From Heligmosomoides polygyrus polygyrus (Eukaryota; Nematoda; Chromadorea; Rhabditida; Heligmosomidae), in the NCBI GenBank assembly GCA_947396885.1, contig OX377202.1:34463407-34527406 (forward strand): DNA of 64,000 nt, read 5' to 3'. The notes under the pieces were generated by a model. The model did not search any database. It was not told the origin of the DNA and saw only the letters and a program-made list of their open reading frames with translations. Each line of letters starts with the position of its first letter. Positions within the stretch are counted from its first letter, which is position 1. Both the position numbers and the translations under genes were made by a program. Positions 10,542 through 22,500 of this stretch are shown here, one piece after another.

Positions 10542-13500
10542 GTGAGCAAACAATTTTCGGCGCAATCCGAGGGTCGAATATTTATATTGAAAATATCGTC
10601 GACTATTTTCATGTATTTTTATCCAGAGCCACTTAACATGATGCCAATATGATTAGGGTGACTGTGCGCATGCATCGCAAAAAATAAGCAATATCGGTCA
10701 GTGTCCATTGTTGACCGATTTTATCGAATTTTTGCAGTGTACCGTTGGATGCGCGAATCGTGTGAAAATGCTGACCGATGGGAAGACTTCACAACAAGGG
10801 GACTTGGACCAAATCCCAGTGGGGCCTGACATTAGACCGGCTCACTACTGGTCCAGAAATAGAATCTTATTATTCAGACTACGACTGTTAGCTAGGACGT
10901 CTGAATAATTGTCCTCTCTTCTGCTCAGTAACATCAGCGGCTGAACCCTACAAAGATAGAATAGTGTGATATGTGGATTCACATTTTATTCCCCTTCTTC
11001 AGCTTTAGGATCTTGTAGATGAGTTTTGAACAGCCGTGTACTCAAAAATACCTTTACGCCGTTTTTACGTCTTCCCTGCAGTTCGAAATGTAGGTCCGCT
11101 ACCAGCGCTACTTCTGGGCCCTTTAGGCCGCTTTCCAGTAGAAGTTAAGGCCTAACTTGCGAACGCTGTCCCCTTTTTGTCGCAGATGATGATCATCCCT
11201 TCGCAGGTTAGCTTCACGGCTCAGCTTTTGGAACGGCCTCGAACTTCGTCCGAATAGCATCGCTTTTCTTTCTTTCGACACAAGCCAAGAATTAGCGCCG
11301 TACGTTACTGGCCGGACAACTGCTGTGTAGATCTTCGACTTCAAGTGCTCTGGTATCTTCCTATCGCAGAGCACGCCAGTGAATTAGCTCCACTTGGAGC
11401 AAGCCGCACACACGCCTGAGTTCACTTCAACCATCAGACTGCCATCAGACGCAATGGCTGATCCAAGTACTTAAAACCCAAAGCGCGAAGGAGCACGATA
11501 CCGCTAACCTTGATGGGGCCGGACTCACGTCGCTCAAGTGGTCTTCTTGACATTAAACCTGAGTCCAAAGCAATCGCATCTAAATTCACCTCGCTCCAGT
11601 TCACATTTATTTTTGCGAAAGAGTATCATGTCACCAGCATAAAACAATGTCGAAAGGATTGACTTCTGAAAATCTTGGGCAAATGGCATCCATGACGGCA
11701 GCAAAGAAGAGCGGAGAAAGCGCAAAATCCTGGTGCACTCGGACAGGGGATTTCATCGAGGTGCCCGCTTCAGATTGAAGTCTACTTTTTGGGCAAGAAA
11801 GGCAATCACAACCACTCTATGAGTTCTTCAGGAACTTCGTACTGTCGCAAGGCACACCACATCACTTCACGTGGTACGCGATCGAAACCCTTCTCCAAGT
11901 CGAGGAGGGCGATATGCAATGGCTCCTTTTCCTCGTGATGCTTTTCTATCAGAGGGTGGGCGGAATACAAAGCATGGATGATGCCACATCCACTTAGGAG
12001 CCGCGCTGGTAAGCTGAACGCTGTTGCGAATTCGTCAATCGACAAGTTGTTCGAAGATCTTCCGCCTCATCCGCCTATTCCGGCTTTTCACGCATTATCA
12101 CATCCCTTCGCGTCCGATTGGGAACGGTCGAGGCTAAACATGCAGTCGCACTTCCACTAAGTGTTGCGAGCCTACGCTACTTCACTCTACATGTTGACCT
12201 GCCACGCTGCCACGTGGAGCCTTCAGAACTTTTCGACCACCGTCAGGCTTTGCAGAGTTACGGAAATGGCGTTTTCATCACGTCCAAACTAGCTGAAGCA
12301 GGCAAGAATGCAAGAGCCCTTCAAGTGAGCCGAAGGTAGGAGGTTTGGAGACACCAGTTGAACACATACAGACCGCACTTGCTCCTCCTAGGATGAAAAT
12401 TCGCGACAGCGCTCATCTTACCAGTGCGGCTCCGTGAGAGGATGTGGCATCATCAATGCTTTGCATGTCGCTCGCCCTGTGGTAGAAAAACAAAGCCAGG
12501 AACAGAAGCTATTGCATATCGCCTTCCTCAACTTGGAGAAGGTTTTCGTCTAGTTTTATTTTCATGGAAATCCATCTTCTTTCCTGTCGGCTTAGTAGCA
12601 GTTACAAAATTTATAAAAGCGTACAGGTTAGCACACCTTATCCCCTTTCGTGGTAGCAAATTGGCCACACGACTTTCATGTATGGATAAGGCGTAGGTTT
12701 GCTTTTCGTTCGGTAATGTGTTGTATGTACACACATTTCTGAAACGAATAGGACTAACAGTGGTCGGGATAGGTCTGTCTTGACACATCACTGGCTTCCA
12801 AAGCTATTCGCTACTCCGCAATGCTAAGGTTATCTGACAGTTATCCTGAACAGCTAAATTCTTATTTCAGAGCCGAGACGAAGCCGAGGAAGGGCCAAAG
12901 GCCTATTTATCCACGTCGCAGCTATATGGGTAGTTGTAACCCTAAATACGGGAAGGTGATGGTCCTTGTTCTGTACTCATCAAAAGAAGGCGGCTCAAGT
13001 GGTTCACAGTATGTTTCACTTAGCTTACCATTGGAGTAGCTCACACCTCTTCCCTTGTAACAATATCGCAGTTTAGCAATCGAGCAACGATTGACAGGAG
13101 TATTAACTGCTACGTATCGGGTGCGAAATACGCCAAGGAACGCATAGACGTTGAAATCAACCAGAGAGTCGTAGACGCCTGCTCCAGACATAAAGTGGTG
13201 GGAAGATGCAATATTCCCTACGACTCCTCTCCAGAGCAAACGTGTTCAGCATTGCACAAACGAAGGAGATGTTCCAAAGTACAAAGCATTTTGAAATGAG
13301 ATCTACGCTGTTCGGAAGGTGCTTGAGATGCACATTATTGATGCCTCAGGAAAGTAAGACGGGAGCAGCAGGGGCTCACAGTCCACGCGCTTGCCTATGT
13401 AATCTATGACCGGCCGCATCCGAAAAGCAGACCAACGACAGGTGTAGGCGGTGAATTTGTAACGAGAAGGTCGACGGCTTGATTACCTTCTTAAAGGGAA

Positions 13501-16500
13501 GGACACCAGGTCACATTGACACTTCGAGGTGAGATGTCACGGGATGCGATTTCGAACAGTGATGCCAAACGTGTGCATAGTATCTGCTCAACGTCATCTG
13601 GGAACGGAGTTGTGGACCATTTTTATCTTCCTTCCGAGTCCACTGTCTGGGAGCAGAGTCTACCAACCACAAGAATTCGAGTTCAAATGAGATGGAAAGA
13701 GCGCCGCGTCAAGTAGTGGTGGCGCAGTGGATAGAGGAGCGATGTGATGTGACGGAGTGGTTGTGGTTTGAGTCTTCTGTGACGCAAGATAGGTACGTCT
13801 GTGCAAAGGTGAGTAACCCATATCCACTCCTCTGGTCCATTCTACTGGTCACCCATATTATGGGTGACGGAGTCATGGCCATTGAATTCCCCCAAGCATC
13901 GTCCAAACAGGTTATTCAAGCGCTGATTATTTATATGAAGTTCGTTTTTAAAATTTTCGAAAAAAAAACGTAAAAATACATTTTCTACTACCCGAGTGCA
14001 AGTCTGCTGCTCACACGATCTGCGGCGGGATCTGCCGCAGGTCACTCATCCCATGGGCAAGTGCTTCGAAGTATGAACACCTGTGAATGCTCCTTTCCTT
14101 GCGGCTGGCAGCTGTACTTTAAAAGCTGTTAGGGGAATTCAACTTCTTTCGAACAACGTAGGTGTCGTTTCAAAATGCTGAGATAAACTGTAGCAGTTTT
14201 TTTGTAAGGCAGACTGTCTTAATGGTAGACGCATTTGGTGTGGTAAGGCGCTAGACTGGATTTATAGTCCTTCACTATTATTGTTAGGCTATTCGGAAAT
14301 TAATGCAGGTTTTGAACCTCAAATTTTAAAATGTCATATCTAAGCTCAAACACAACTTTATTAATTGAAGTAAGAATAGTTTGAGTCTACTCGTCATTGC
14401 CAACGGGATGCTAGCTTATCTAGTCCTGTTGCAGTATAGAAGTACGGAGTTCTGGAGCGGAGGAATTCGTCGAAAGCAATTTCCACCTGGACTCGGTTAT
14501 TGACCCATTTCTCGCTCAAGAACTTATCCCAATGCTTGAAAAAGTGATAATCGTTTTGCAAAAGGTCCAGTGAATATGGTAGGTGTGGTATAGTTTCGTA
14601 GCCCAACTCGTTCAACTTCTGCAGCGTCGGATGCGTCGGATGTCGTCGCGTCGCGTTGTCGTGGATAAGGACCAGTCCTTCTCTACTGACCATTGCCGGA
14701 TGCATAAGTCTGAATTTTTGCATTTCGTCGATTTGTTGGACGTACTCCTTTGCCGTCATTGCTTCGCTCAAATTCAAGAAACTGTGGTGAATTAATCCAG
14801 AAGCAGACCACAAAACAGTTATCATGATCTTCTTTTGGTGCAATTTCGGTTTAGGGAACTACTGCGGAGTTTTGTCACGCTCCAACCACTGAGCCGATCG
14901 TCGCCGGTTATCGTAGAGGATCCAATTCTCGTCACAAGTTACGATACTGTCAAGAAACGCAACAAGAAATCGTTCTTGTTGCGAAGAAGCAGTGCTGAGG
15001 GCGCTTCGAAGCGACGATTTTGTCTGATGGTTGTTCAACTTGTGCGGTATCCATTTGTCTAACTTCTTCGTCCTTCCAATTTTCAGCAGATGTTTCCAAA
15101 CACTTGATTTGCTCACCTTACGCAGAGTTGTTTCGCAAATTGTCGAACGGTCACACACGCATTTGCTTCCACCAAGGTCTTCAACTCGTTGTCATCAGTG
15201 CCAGAGCGACGTGCACTACGTGCCTCATCCTGGAGAACGTGTTCACCTCGACGCAATTTTTGAAACTAGCGTATCATCATGGATTCGTTAACACTTTCTT
15301 GGCTCCACACCTGGTTGATGCTCCCAGTTGTTTCCGCCGCAGTACGACCGAGCTTTAACTCATAGAAGTAGATCTGCCGAAATTGTTGCTTTGAGTCCAT
15401 TTATGGCCCAAAAAAAAATCTGCCGTGGAGTAATCTATATTAAAAACTACAAATATGCACTACTCCAAGGTAAAGTTTTGCCAAAAAGTCCCGCTCTAAA
15501 GTTGGAAGTCGAAAACCTGCATTATGTAAATTCCGGACAAATTAATGCTATGCTATCCTATCACGATTGTTTCGATGAATAACAAGAATAATGGGAGATG
15601 AAGATGGATAAACTACGTAGTTTCATGGACTTTCCAGATTAGTGTACAGAAGAATGTTTTAGTCCTTCATTTAAAAATTGGATAACACTAAAGAACAAGA
15701 CAAACATCATCTTCCACAATAATCTGCCAAGAACTCAAAATATCACAGTTCTTCGGCCCTTCAATAAACTGACCTCAGATTACTCCGGCTAGAAATGAAT
15801 ATTGGTCTCAACCACGGTCAAAGCTACTCACGAGTTGCCGTGAGGGTATCAGTCGTACAACCAATATATACTGCAAGACCGACGTATCCGTATTAGCTAT
15901 CTCTTCAAAGGCGTCTGTGGTCGCAGTGGTCTTTGTTAGGGCCCCAAAGGCCTACCGAATCTTTCCACCAGCCAAACTGATGGATAGGCGCGGTATTCAT
16001 CTTGGAAAGATAAAACATTGACTTGATCGGGTGGCTACCGCAAGTTGAAATACAAGCCAAGTACACATCCCAACTGCCTCACGGGTTTCCCACAGAAGTT
16101 GGTGCGCGGCGCGACCCCCAAAAAATGACTAACGATAGCCATTACTTTTTGGCCTTACCCTGACTAAAACACTGTGACTACTACTTGCATTACGCGAGCA
16201 AGCACATGCGTAGAGATTAAGATTTGATAGATGAATATGGAAAGCTGACACTATTTAGCAACAGTCAATATTAACAGAAATGGGTAGAGCATGTAGCAAA
16301 AAATTTGGGCAACTACAGCTTATACCGTTGATGGTAAGATAAAGATAAAGACCTTCTTGGAGAAAGTGACACAAAATTAAATATCAATTGTCGGATTATA
16401 ATCAAGGAGTTTTGTTTTAGACTGGTGCTTAGAACAAAACCCCTTGATTATAATCGGGCATTTCATGAGCTCTAATTTTCGTTTTATTCTCACTTATTTG

Positions 16501-19500
16501 TTTCGCACTGCTTCGCACTGTGGAACTCCTTCGATGGAGAAAAAACAGAGAGTCGGAGAAAAGCAATCCTTGTCCTTATTTGTTCTATTGCAGCCAAAGT
16601 ACAGGAAGTACTGTGCAGCCGCAGAGTACTTGAAAGACACTGACTGGATGCTGGTTTTAGACGACAACACTGGTAAGATAACATAACAATATTCGGACGG
16701 CAACCAGACTGTCGATTCAGCCACAGGACACCAGGAGCAACTAGTAGAGTTCCCCATTTCATGGTTAGGTAGTCCCGACCTCTCCTAATTGGGAAGGGGA
16801 AGTGCCAGTAGCGTTTTCTATCCCATGCCATGTCATCAAATACCTTGAATTTGAATGAAAGAGCTCGTATAATAGGACAACAGTTTCAACTCTCTTAGAC
16901 AATCCAGGGATGAAATGAAGGCGCAAGTCTCTATGAGCCCCCTCCCACTAGGATAGATCCGGTACCTCCATAGGTCCCTTTCTAGTCCTATGTTAAAATA
17001 AAACGCTTCTCTTGCAATACATCGCTTTGAAGTACTAAACTGATCAAAACGTTCTGTCAGTTCTCACGCATTCGCGACATAAAACACCACTTACTTTCAA
17101 TTCATATCCGTAAATGTGTCTGACTAGAAAGCAGACAAGGTTCTGACAAACCTACTTAACCACTACTACAGAAAGAAACATGAGGCGGCCAGCAACAGAA
17201 AGAAAGAAGTCATGAAGCTCTAACGGCAGTTGAAATAGTGACTTAGCCATTTAGCACATCGCTGTTGCTGGCCCCTCATGCAACATGTGAATCTTTGTGG
17301 TAGTGGTGGTGGTGGTTGGGGGGGGGGGGGGGTGAATTAAATTTGCAATAACTTGGCGCTGCCTTGCCTCACGCACGATTGAGAGCCGACACGTGTGGAG
17401 GTGGAGGACCATCTTACACGACAGATGCTGTAGATGCACCCTTTCCTTGAATTCTAGTATCAAGCAAAGGACAAGAACTAAATACAATGTACTGTTGTTT
17501 TGATCAGCGTCTCTCTAACTATTAGTTATTATCTAACCAACCATATCCTACTACATATAAAAGAGTGGGCCGTTGTGCCTGTCTGTCCGTCCGTCTGTCC
17601 ATCCGTCCTTCAGTGCAAGGAGTGTCCTTATTCAGATGGCGTGTCACCGATGTCACGCAATGGGGTCTGCGTTCAGAAGAGGTATCGCCGATGTCGCGCA
17701 AAGGACGTTCGTGTTGTGAAGACGTGTCACCGATGTCGCGTAAGGGTGTCCCATTCCGAACACGTGTAATGGGGGACCATTGAAGGGGAGACCAGTGAAG
17801 AGGGGACCAAAAAGGGGGAACAGTGAAGGTGGGACCACTAATGTGGACCAGTGAAGGAAAGGGGGGCAGTTAAAAGGAGACGGGTAAAGGGAAGACCAGT
17901 AAAGGTGGGAGCAGTAATGGGAAACCGGTTAAGGGGGGACCTAACGAGGGGGAACCGGTAAAGGGAGGGGAGGAGGTCCAGAGAAGAGGAAACCAATAAG
18001 GGGTGGGGACAGAGAAAGGGGATCAGCAAAGGCGGACCAGTAAAGGTGGAAGCAGTAAAGGGAAACAAGTTAAGGGGGGGGGGGGAAAGGGGGTGTAGTG
18101 AAGAGGAAACCAGTAAGGGGGCAAGTAGGATATAGAGTAGGAAAGTAGGATCAGGAATGGGGACCAGTAGATTGAAGACCAGTAAAGGTGGGAGCAGCAA
18201 TGGAAAACCAGTTAAGAAAGATTCAGTGAAGGGCAGTGAAGAGAGGACCAGTTAACGGGGGAGTCACTGGATGTGAGATCAGTAAATTGGGGTCAGCGAA
18301 AGGGAGGACCAGTAAAGAAGGAACAGTAAAGAGGGACCAGTGAAGAGGTCCAGTGAAAGGGGGCCTGTATGTGGGGACCAGTGAAAAGGAGATCAGTAAA
18401 TGCGGGCAGTAAAGGGAAGACCAGTGAAGATTTGTAAGGGGGGTCCAGTGATGGGCGGGGCAGTGAAGAGGAAACCATTAAAGTGAGAACAGTAAAGGTG
18501 AGCCCAGCAAAAGGGGTCCATTAAGGGGCCCAGTAATTGGGCCAGTAAAGAGGGGGGGGGGGGGCAGTAATGGGAGACAAGTGAAGGCGGGCCATAGAAG
18601 AGGACCAGTAAGATCGGACCAGTGTTTTTCCTCAGTATCGTCAAGCTTCAGCAGACGTGTCAAAGACATCGTGGCAACGTCGTTGCACGTACATAGGGGC
18701 TCAGCAATGTGTCGCAGACGTTATGCAACATGCGTCCGGATTCAGAACAGATGACCCAGGCGTCGAACAACGTGGGGGGGGGGGGTAGGAAGATTGATTA
18801 AAAGAACGATATCGAGCGGTCTACCAATACCGATTGATTTCATTTATGTTTCCGCAGATCAGTCACTTTGGATTGAGAATCTCATAGTCCGCACCTCACC
18901 ATGTAGAAAACGCGTACTCGGGAGGAAATCGCGTAAGTGCGATAGAGGGTGGATAGGCCCAATAGGAGCGGTTTCGAACAATCTGCCCTCTGTATCCTGC
19001 TATAGTATTCTTTTATATAGTAAAACCCGTTCTTTACTGCTGTGATGTTAAGAACGCCGAAAAGTTGAGAAAAGAAGGCGGTCGGGGTGTTCTACATGTT
19101 CTCGGGGTTTGGGGCGAAGCCCCCAACCAGGCGTTTGGCGGCCGCTAGGCCTCTGAACGTCTGGTCTATTATACATATGAGCCCCAGATGTTTCGAAAAC
19201 TATTTTGTATAACTAAGACTCAAATTTAGAATAGCTATTTGCTCCACAGCAGGAATGATCTTGCGTTTTTATTGGTTTATTGGAATACATTTCAGAGACG
19301 TGCACAAGGTGAGAACAACAAAAAACAAACAAAAATAAGCCGTGCAACCAAGTAGAATACTAGGCAACAGTATAAGAATTACTTACTTAATTTACTTCTA
19401 CTTCTTTTCCAAAATCAAGCCAAATTCACAAGACACAATACTCAAGGATGGACAGGAAAAATGTATGCCAATCTGAAGCGGTTGAGCATGGAGATTATGA

Positions 19501-22500
19501 CTGGCAGTGGTCTAGGAGTGACTCCGTTACAGCTCGTCCTAGTTTCCTTAGTCCCACAAAGGCAGGAGGTGGTCTTGACGTCATGTTATTTCATCAAGGT
19601 TCTGATGCTATATTTCCTCTCTGATGCTCAAAAAAAAGCGGGCGCTCAAGGATAAAGCAAAGAGGATGGTAAGCGGCCTTATTCGCTCCCTTTTAGGATG
19701 TACGCGCATTCTACTTCTACGAGAAGTCGTGGACAGTAATTGAACACATATTTCGCCTATACAATGACTTTCGGTGGCGATGGAGAAGTCAGTATTCTGT
19801 CCTTCCCTGGTACCAATTCAACGGTAGATTAAAGAGAATCGGTGAGTAGTACATTTTAAAAAGCTATAATTAACTGTAAGGCGCGTCATAGCGCAGTTAT
19901 AGGAGGCGCCGGCTGTGGAGTGAAGCCGATTCAAGGTTCTTGGTCTTCTCGCTAAGGCCAAGTTCCAACCTCGGTTTGGTAAAAGATTTGTATGGGAAGG
20001 ATGACCTAATACTGACCTGTTCACCGTCTCGCTATCGAAGGTCATCGAACAGGCCAAATACTCACTTAAATTGCCTCCACGACTTCTTGCAAGAGTGGAA
20101 TGCGTGGCGCATCGCAAAAAAAAGATTGAATCACGTTGTCCTTTATCCTTAAAAGTTTGCTTTTTTGCTTCGAGCATAGGAAAGCACACAATCCTCGCTA
20201 ATGAACATGATATTAAGATCATCTACACTTGTTTCAAGCGATAGAATTTCGTCAGCTCTTCTAAGGTAGTACAGCATCTTACAAAGGAGATCAATGAACG
20301 TCTCGTGGCAATTTTCAAAGTGATCTATTGAGGGTCGCAGGAGGTCGTCTGAGGTGAGAAGCACCGTAGTGCTTCCCAAATTTCCTGCGGACGTCTGGGT
20401 AGGTCAAAAATTGCAAAAAAAACTTCATCACTTCCGTGGGCCGACAGGGCAAAGCAGACGTCTGGAAGAACCATGTCGTGGTTAGAGTCTAACCTGCAAG
20501 AGGTTTGGGGCTGCAACAGTAGCGGAATTACAGCGAACTCACAGTTAGCTTGTTAGCGATACAGTGACTAACGCGGAACATTGATGTGCGCCGTCAAGAT
20601 AGTAGGTGCAATCTTGAATGCCTTTGTAATGCTCAGAGATTAACATGCAAAAGGTATGGAGCTTTAGTTGTAATTATATGTTAGAAATCTGACAATTTTT
20701 AGGTTTCCTCAAGGAGACTGGAGGGTACACTCAAGTGAATCATTCATTCCAGGCTGGGCACCGACTAGAAGGGCGTGTGGATAGCGTTGCAGACTTACAG
20801 GAGAAGGGTATAAAGTTCGAAACCAGGACAGAAGTTTGCGGATTGCCTTTTGTTTTGTAGATGTAGAACGCGTTTTGACCCGGAAAGACACCATTTTCAT
20901 TTTCTTTTGACCTCTTGTCGGATATGAAAAAGTCAGGTCTTCGTTGCATAGAGCTACGTCGTATTCTTAAAAACCATGCTTGTCTTGCTTGGGAAGCTTT
21001 TGTTAATTGCTATAACGTCATGGTTTTTTTTAAACGTAATCTGCTTGTCTTGAAAATGTTTCTCATTTTAACCTCATTTACAACATGACCAAGATGTGTT
21101 GCTTCAATCCATCTCCTGGATGTGCTTATCAGTCTTCGGGTTTCACAGAAAACGTTGATTAGCGCCTCAATTAGTCTAAAAGACGAAGTATGGACAAAAA
21201 CTGCTTTCGATCTCCAGAGTTGTGGGAGCACAAGTTGCTACACCTTCGATTAGCAGAGAGTGGTGGGGAAAAAAGGCAGCATCGTTGTTAAATCGCATCA
21301 TATGAGTTAAGGCTATAACGTCAGTATGGTGCTCTACGGTGTTGAAGGTACACTTCACATCGGCAAAAGAGCAGTGAGCAAGCCCAACAATGCAGAACCC
21401 CAACCCCGGGATTCGAACCCATGGCTCTCTTCCTGCAAGTCCGCACCAACACCTTCTCGGCCATCCTGTCGCTGCCACCTGGATCGTGAGCGGCGCACAT
21501 CAATGTTCTGCTTTAGTCATTGTATCGCCAACAAGGGTGGCGATGTCCGTTCCTCCACGTGGTGCCACTGGAAACTGCTTGCTTCTGCGAGCCGAGCCAA
21601 ACACGGACATTCGAATGCAGGCGACAGGCCCTGGTGATAGGCCGGCCTCCGAACATTTTGTCACATGATAGGTTGGTGACGTTTAAGAGCTTTCGAGATA
21701 ATGCTATGGCGTCCGCGGGAGCCGACGCGCACTCGCAAAGCCCGGCGAGTGTGAAAGGTATGCGAGGGTCCCTGATGCGAGGACGGCATCGGTGGGCAAC
21801 TGAGCTAGTCCGAAAGTCCCGTAACGTAGGCAAGACCCGCGTAGCAACGTTGAATGTGGGTACCCTGACGGGCCGCTCGTGCGAGTTGGTTGAAGCATTG
21901 GAGCGGAGTAGAGTTGATTTCTGTGCGGTGCAGGAGGCGAGGTGGTCCTGCAGCAAGTCAAGGAACATAGGACGTGGCTTCAAGGCCGTTCTATGTGGAA
22001 GTCCCAGGACCACCATTGGGGTCGGTATGATGATCTCCGAACGTTTCCGTGACGCGATTGCAAGCGTAGAACGTTTCGATGACCTCTTGATGAAGATTGT
22101 CTTTAGAAGAGCGACGATCCCATTTCTTTTCTGAGTATGCTCCGCAGAAGGGCTATTTCGAGCAAACCAAGGACGAGTTCTGGTCCCTGCTTGATGAGAA
22201 GACAGCGGAAGTGCCGTCAGAAGATATGATTGTTGTCGCAGGTGACCTTAATGGTCAGGGCAACGAAAGGCGGCTACAGCTGTCATGGTGGTCTTGGATA
22301 TGGGTCGCGCAACGCCGATGGTGAGCATATACTTGAGTATACAGACTCACATGACCTCACCATCGTGAATACCGTAATTCAAAAGCGTGACTCCCACCTC
22401 ATCTCGTTTTATAGCAGGAACTCTAAAACGCAGATTGACTTTGTTCTTCTTAGGCGTCGCAACCAATGCCTTGTCAAAGACGCAAAGACCGCGCCGTATG

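Larger units (their letters stand above)
10542..12870 (+). other. Copy B intron 1 (2329 bp)
   Basis: GTGAGC to TTATTTCAG. It contains two RTE-derived scraps in opposite orientation. Confidence 0.65.
13195..16593 (+). other. Copy B intron 3 (3399 bp)
   Basis: Contains a tRNA-derived SINE piece, a near full-length mariner and, close to the 3' end, a 62-nt hairpin. Confidence 0.6.

Noticed and set aside
17653..18669. Long minus-strand ORFs up to 120 codons rich in Pro, Leu and Phe
   Set aside because: They follow from the purine-rich degenerate minisatellite on the plus strand; no start, splice or motif support.
20149..20516. Two overlapping minus-strand ORFs that look exon-like
   Set aside because: Antisense in intron 4, no family and no convincing splice pair; kept only as the location of one inverted-repeat arm.
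21396..21476. Functional tRNA-Ser or tRNA-Leu gene
   Set aside because: The A and B boxes are good, but no acceptor stem forms and the anticodon arm is poor.
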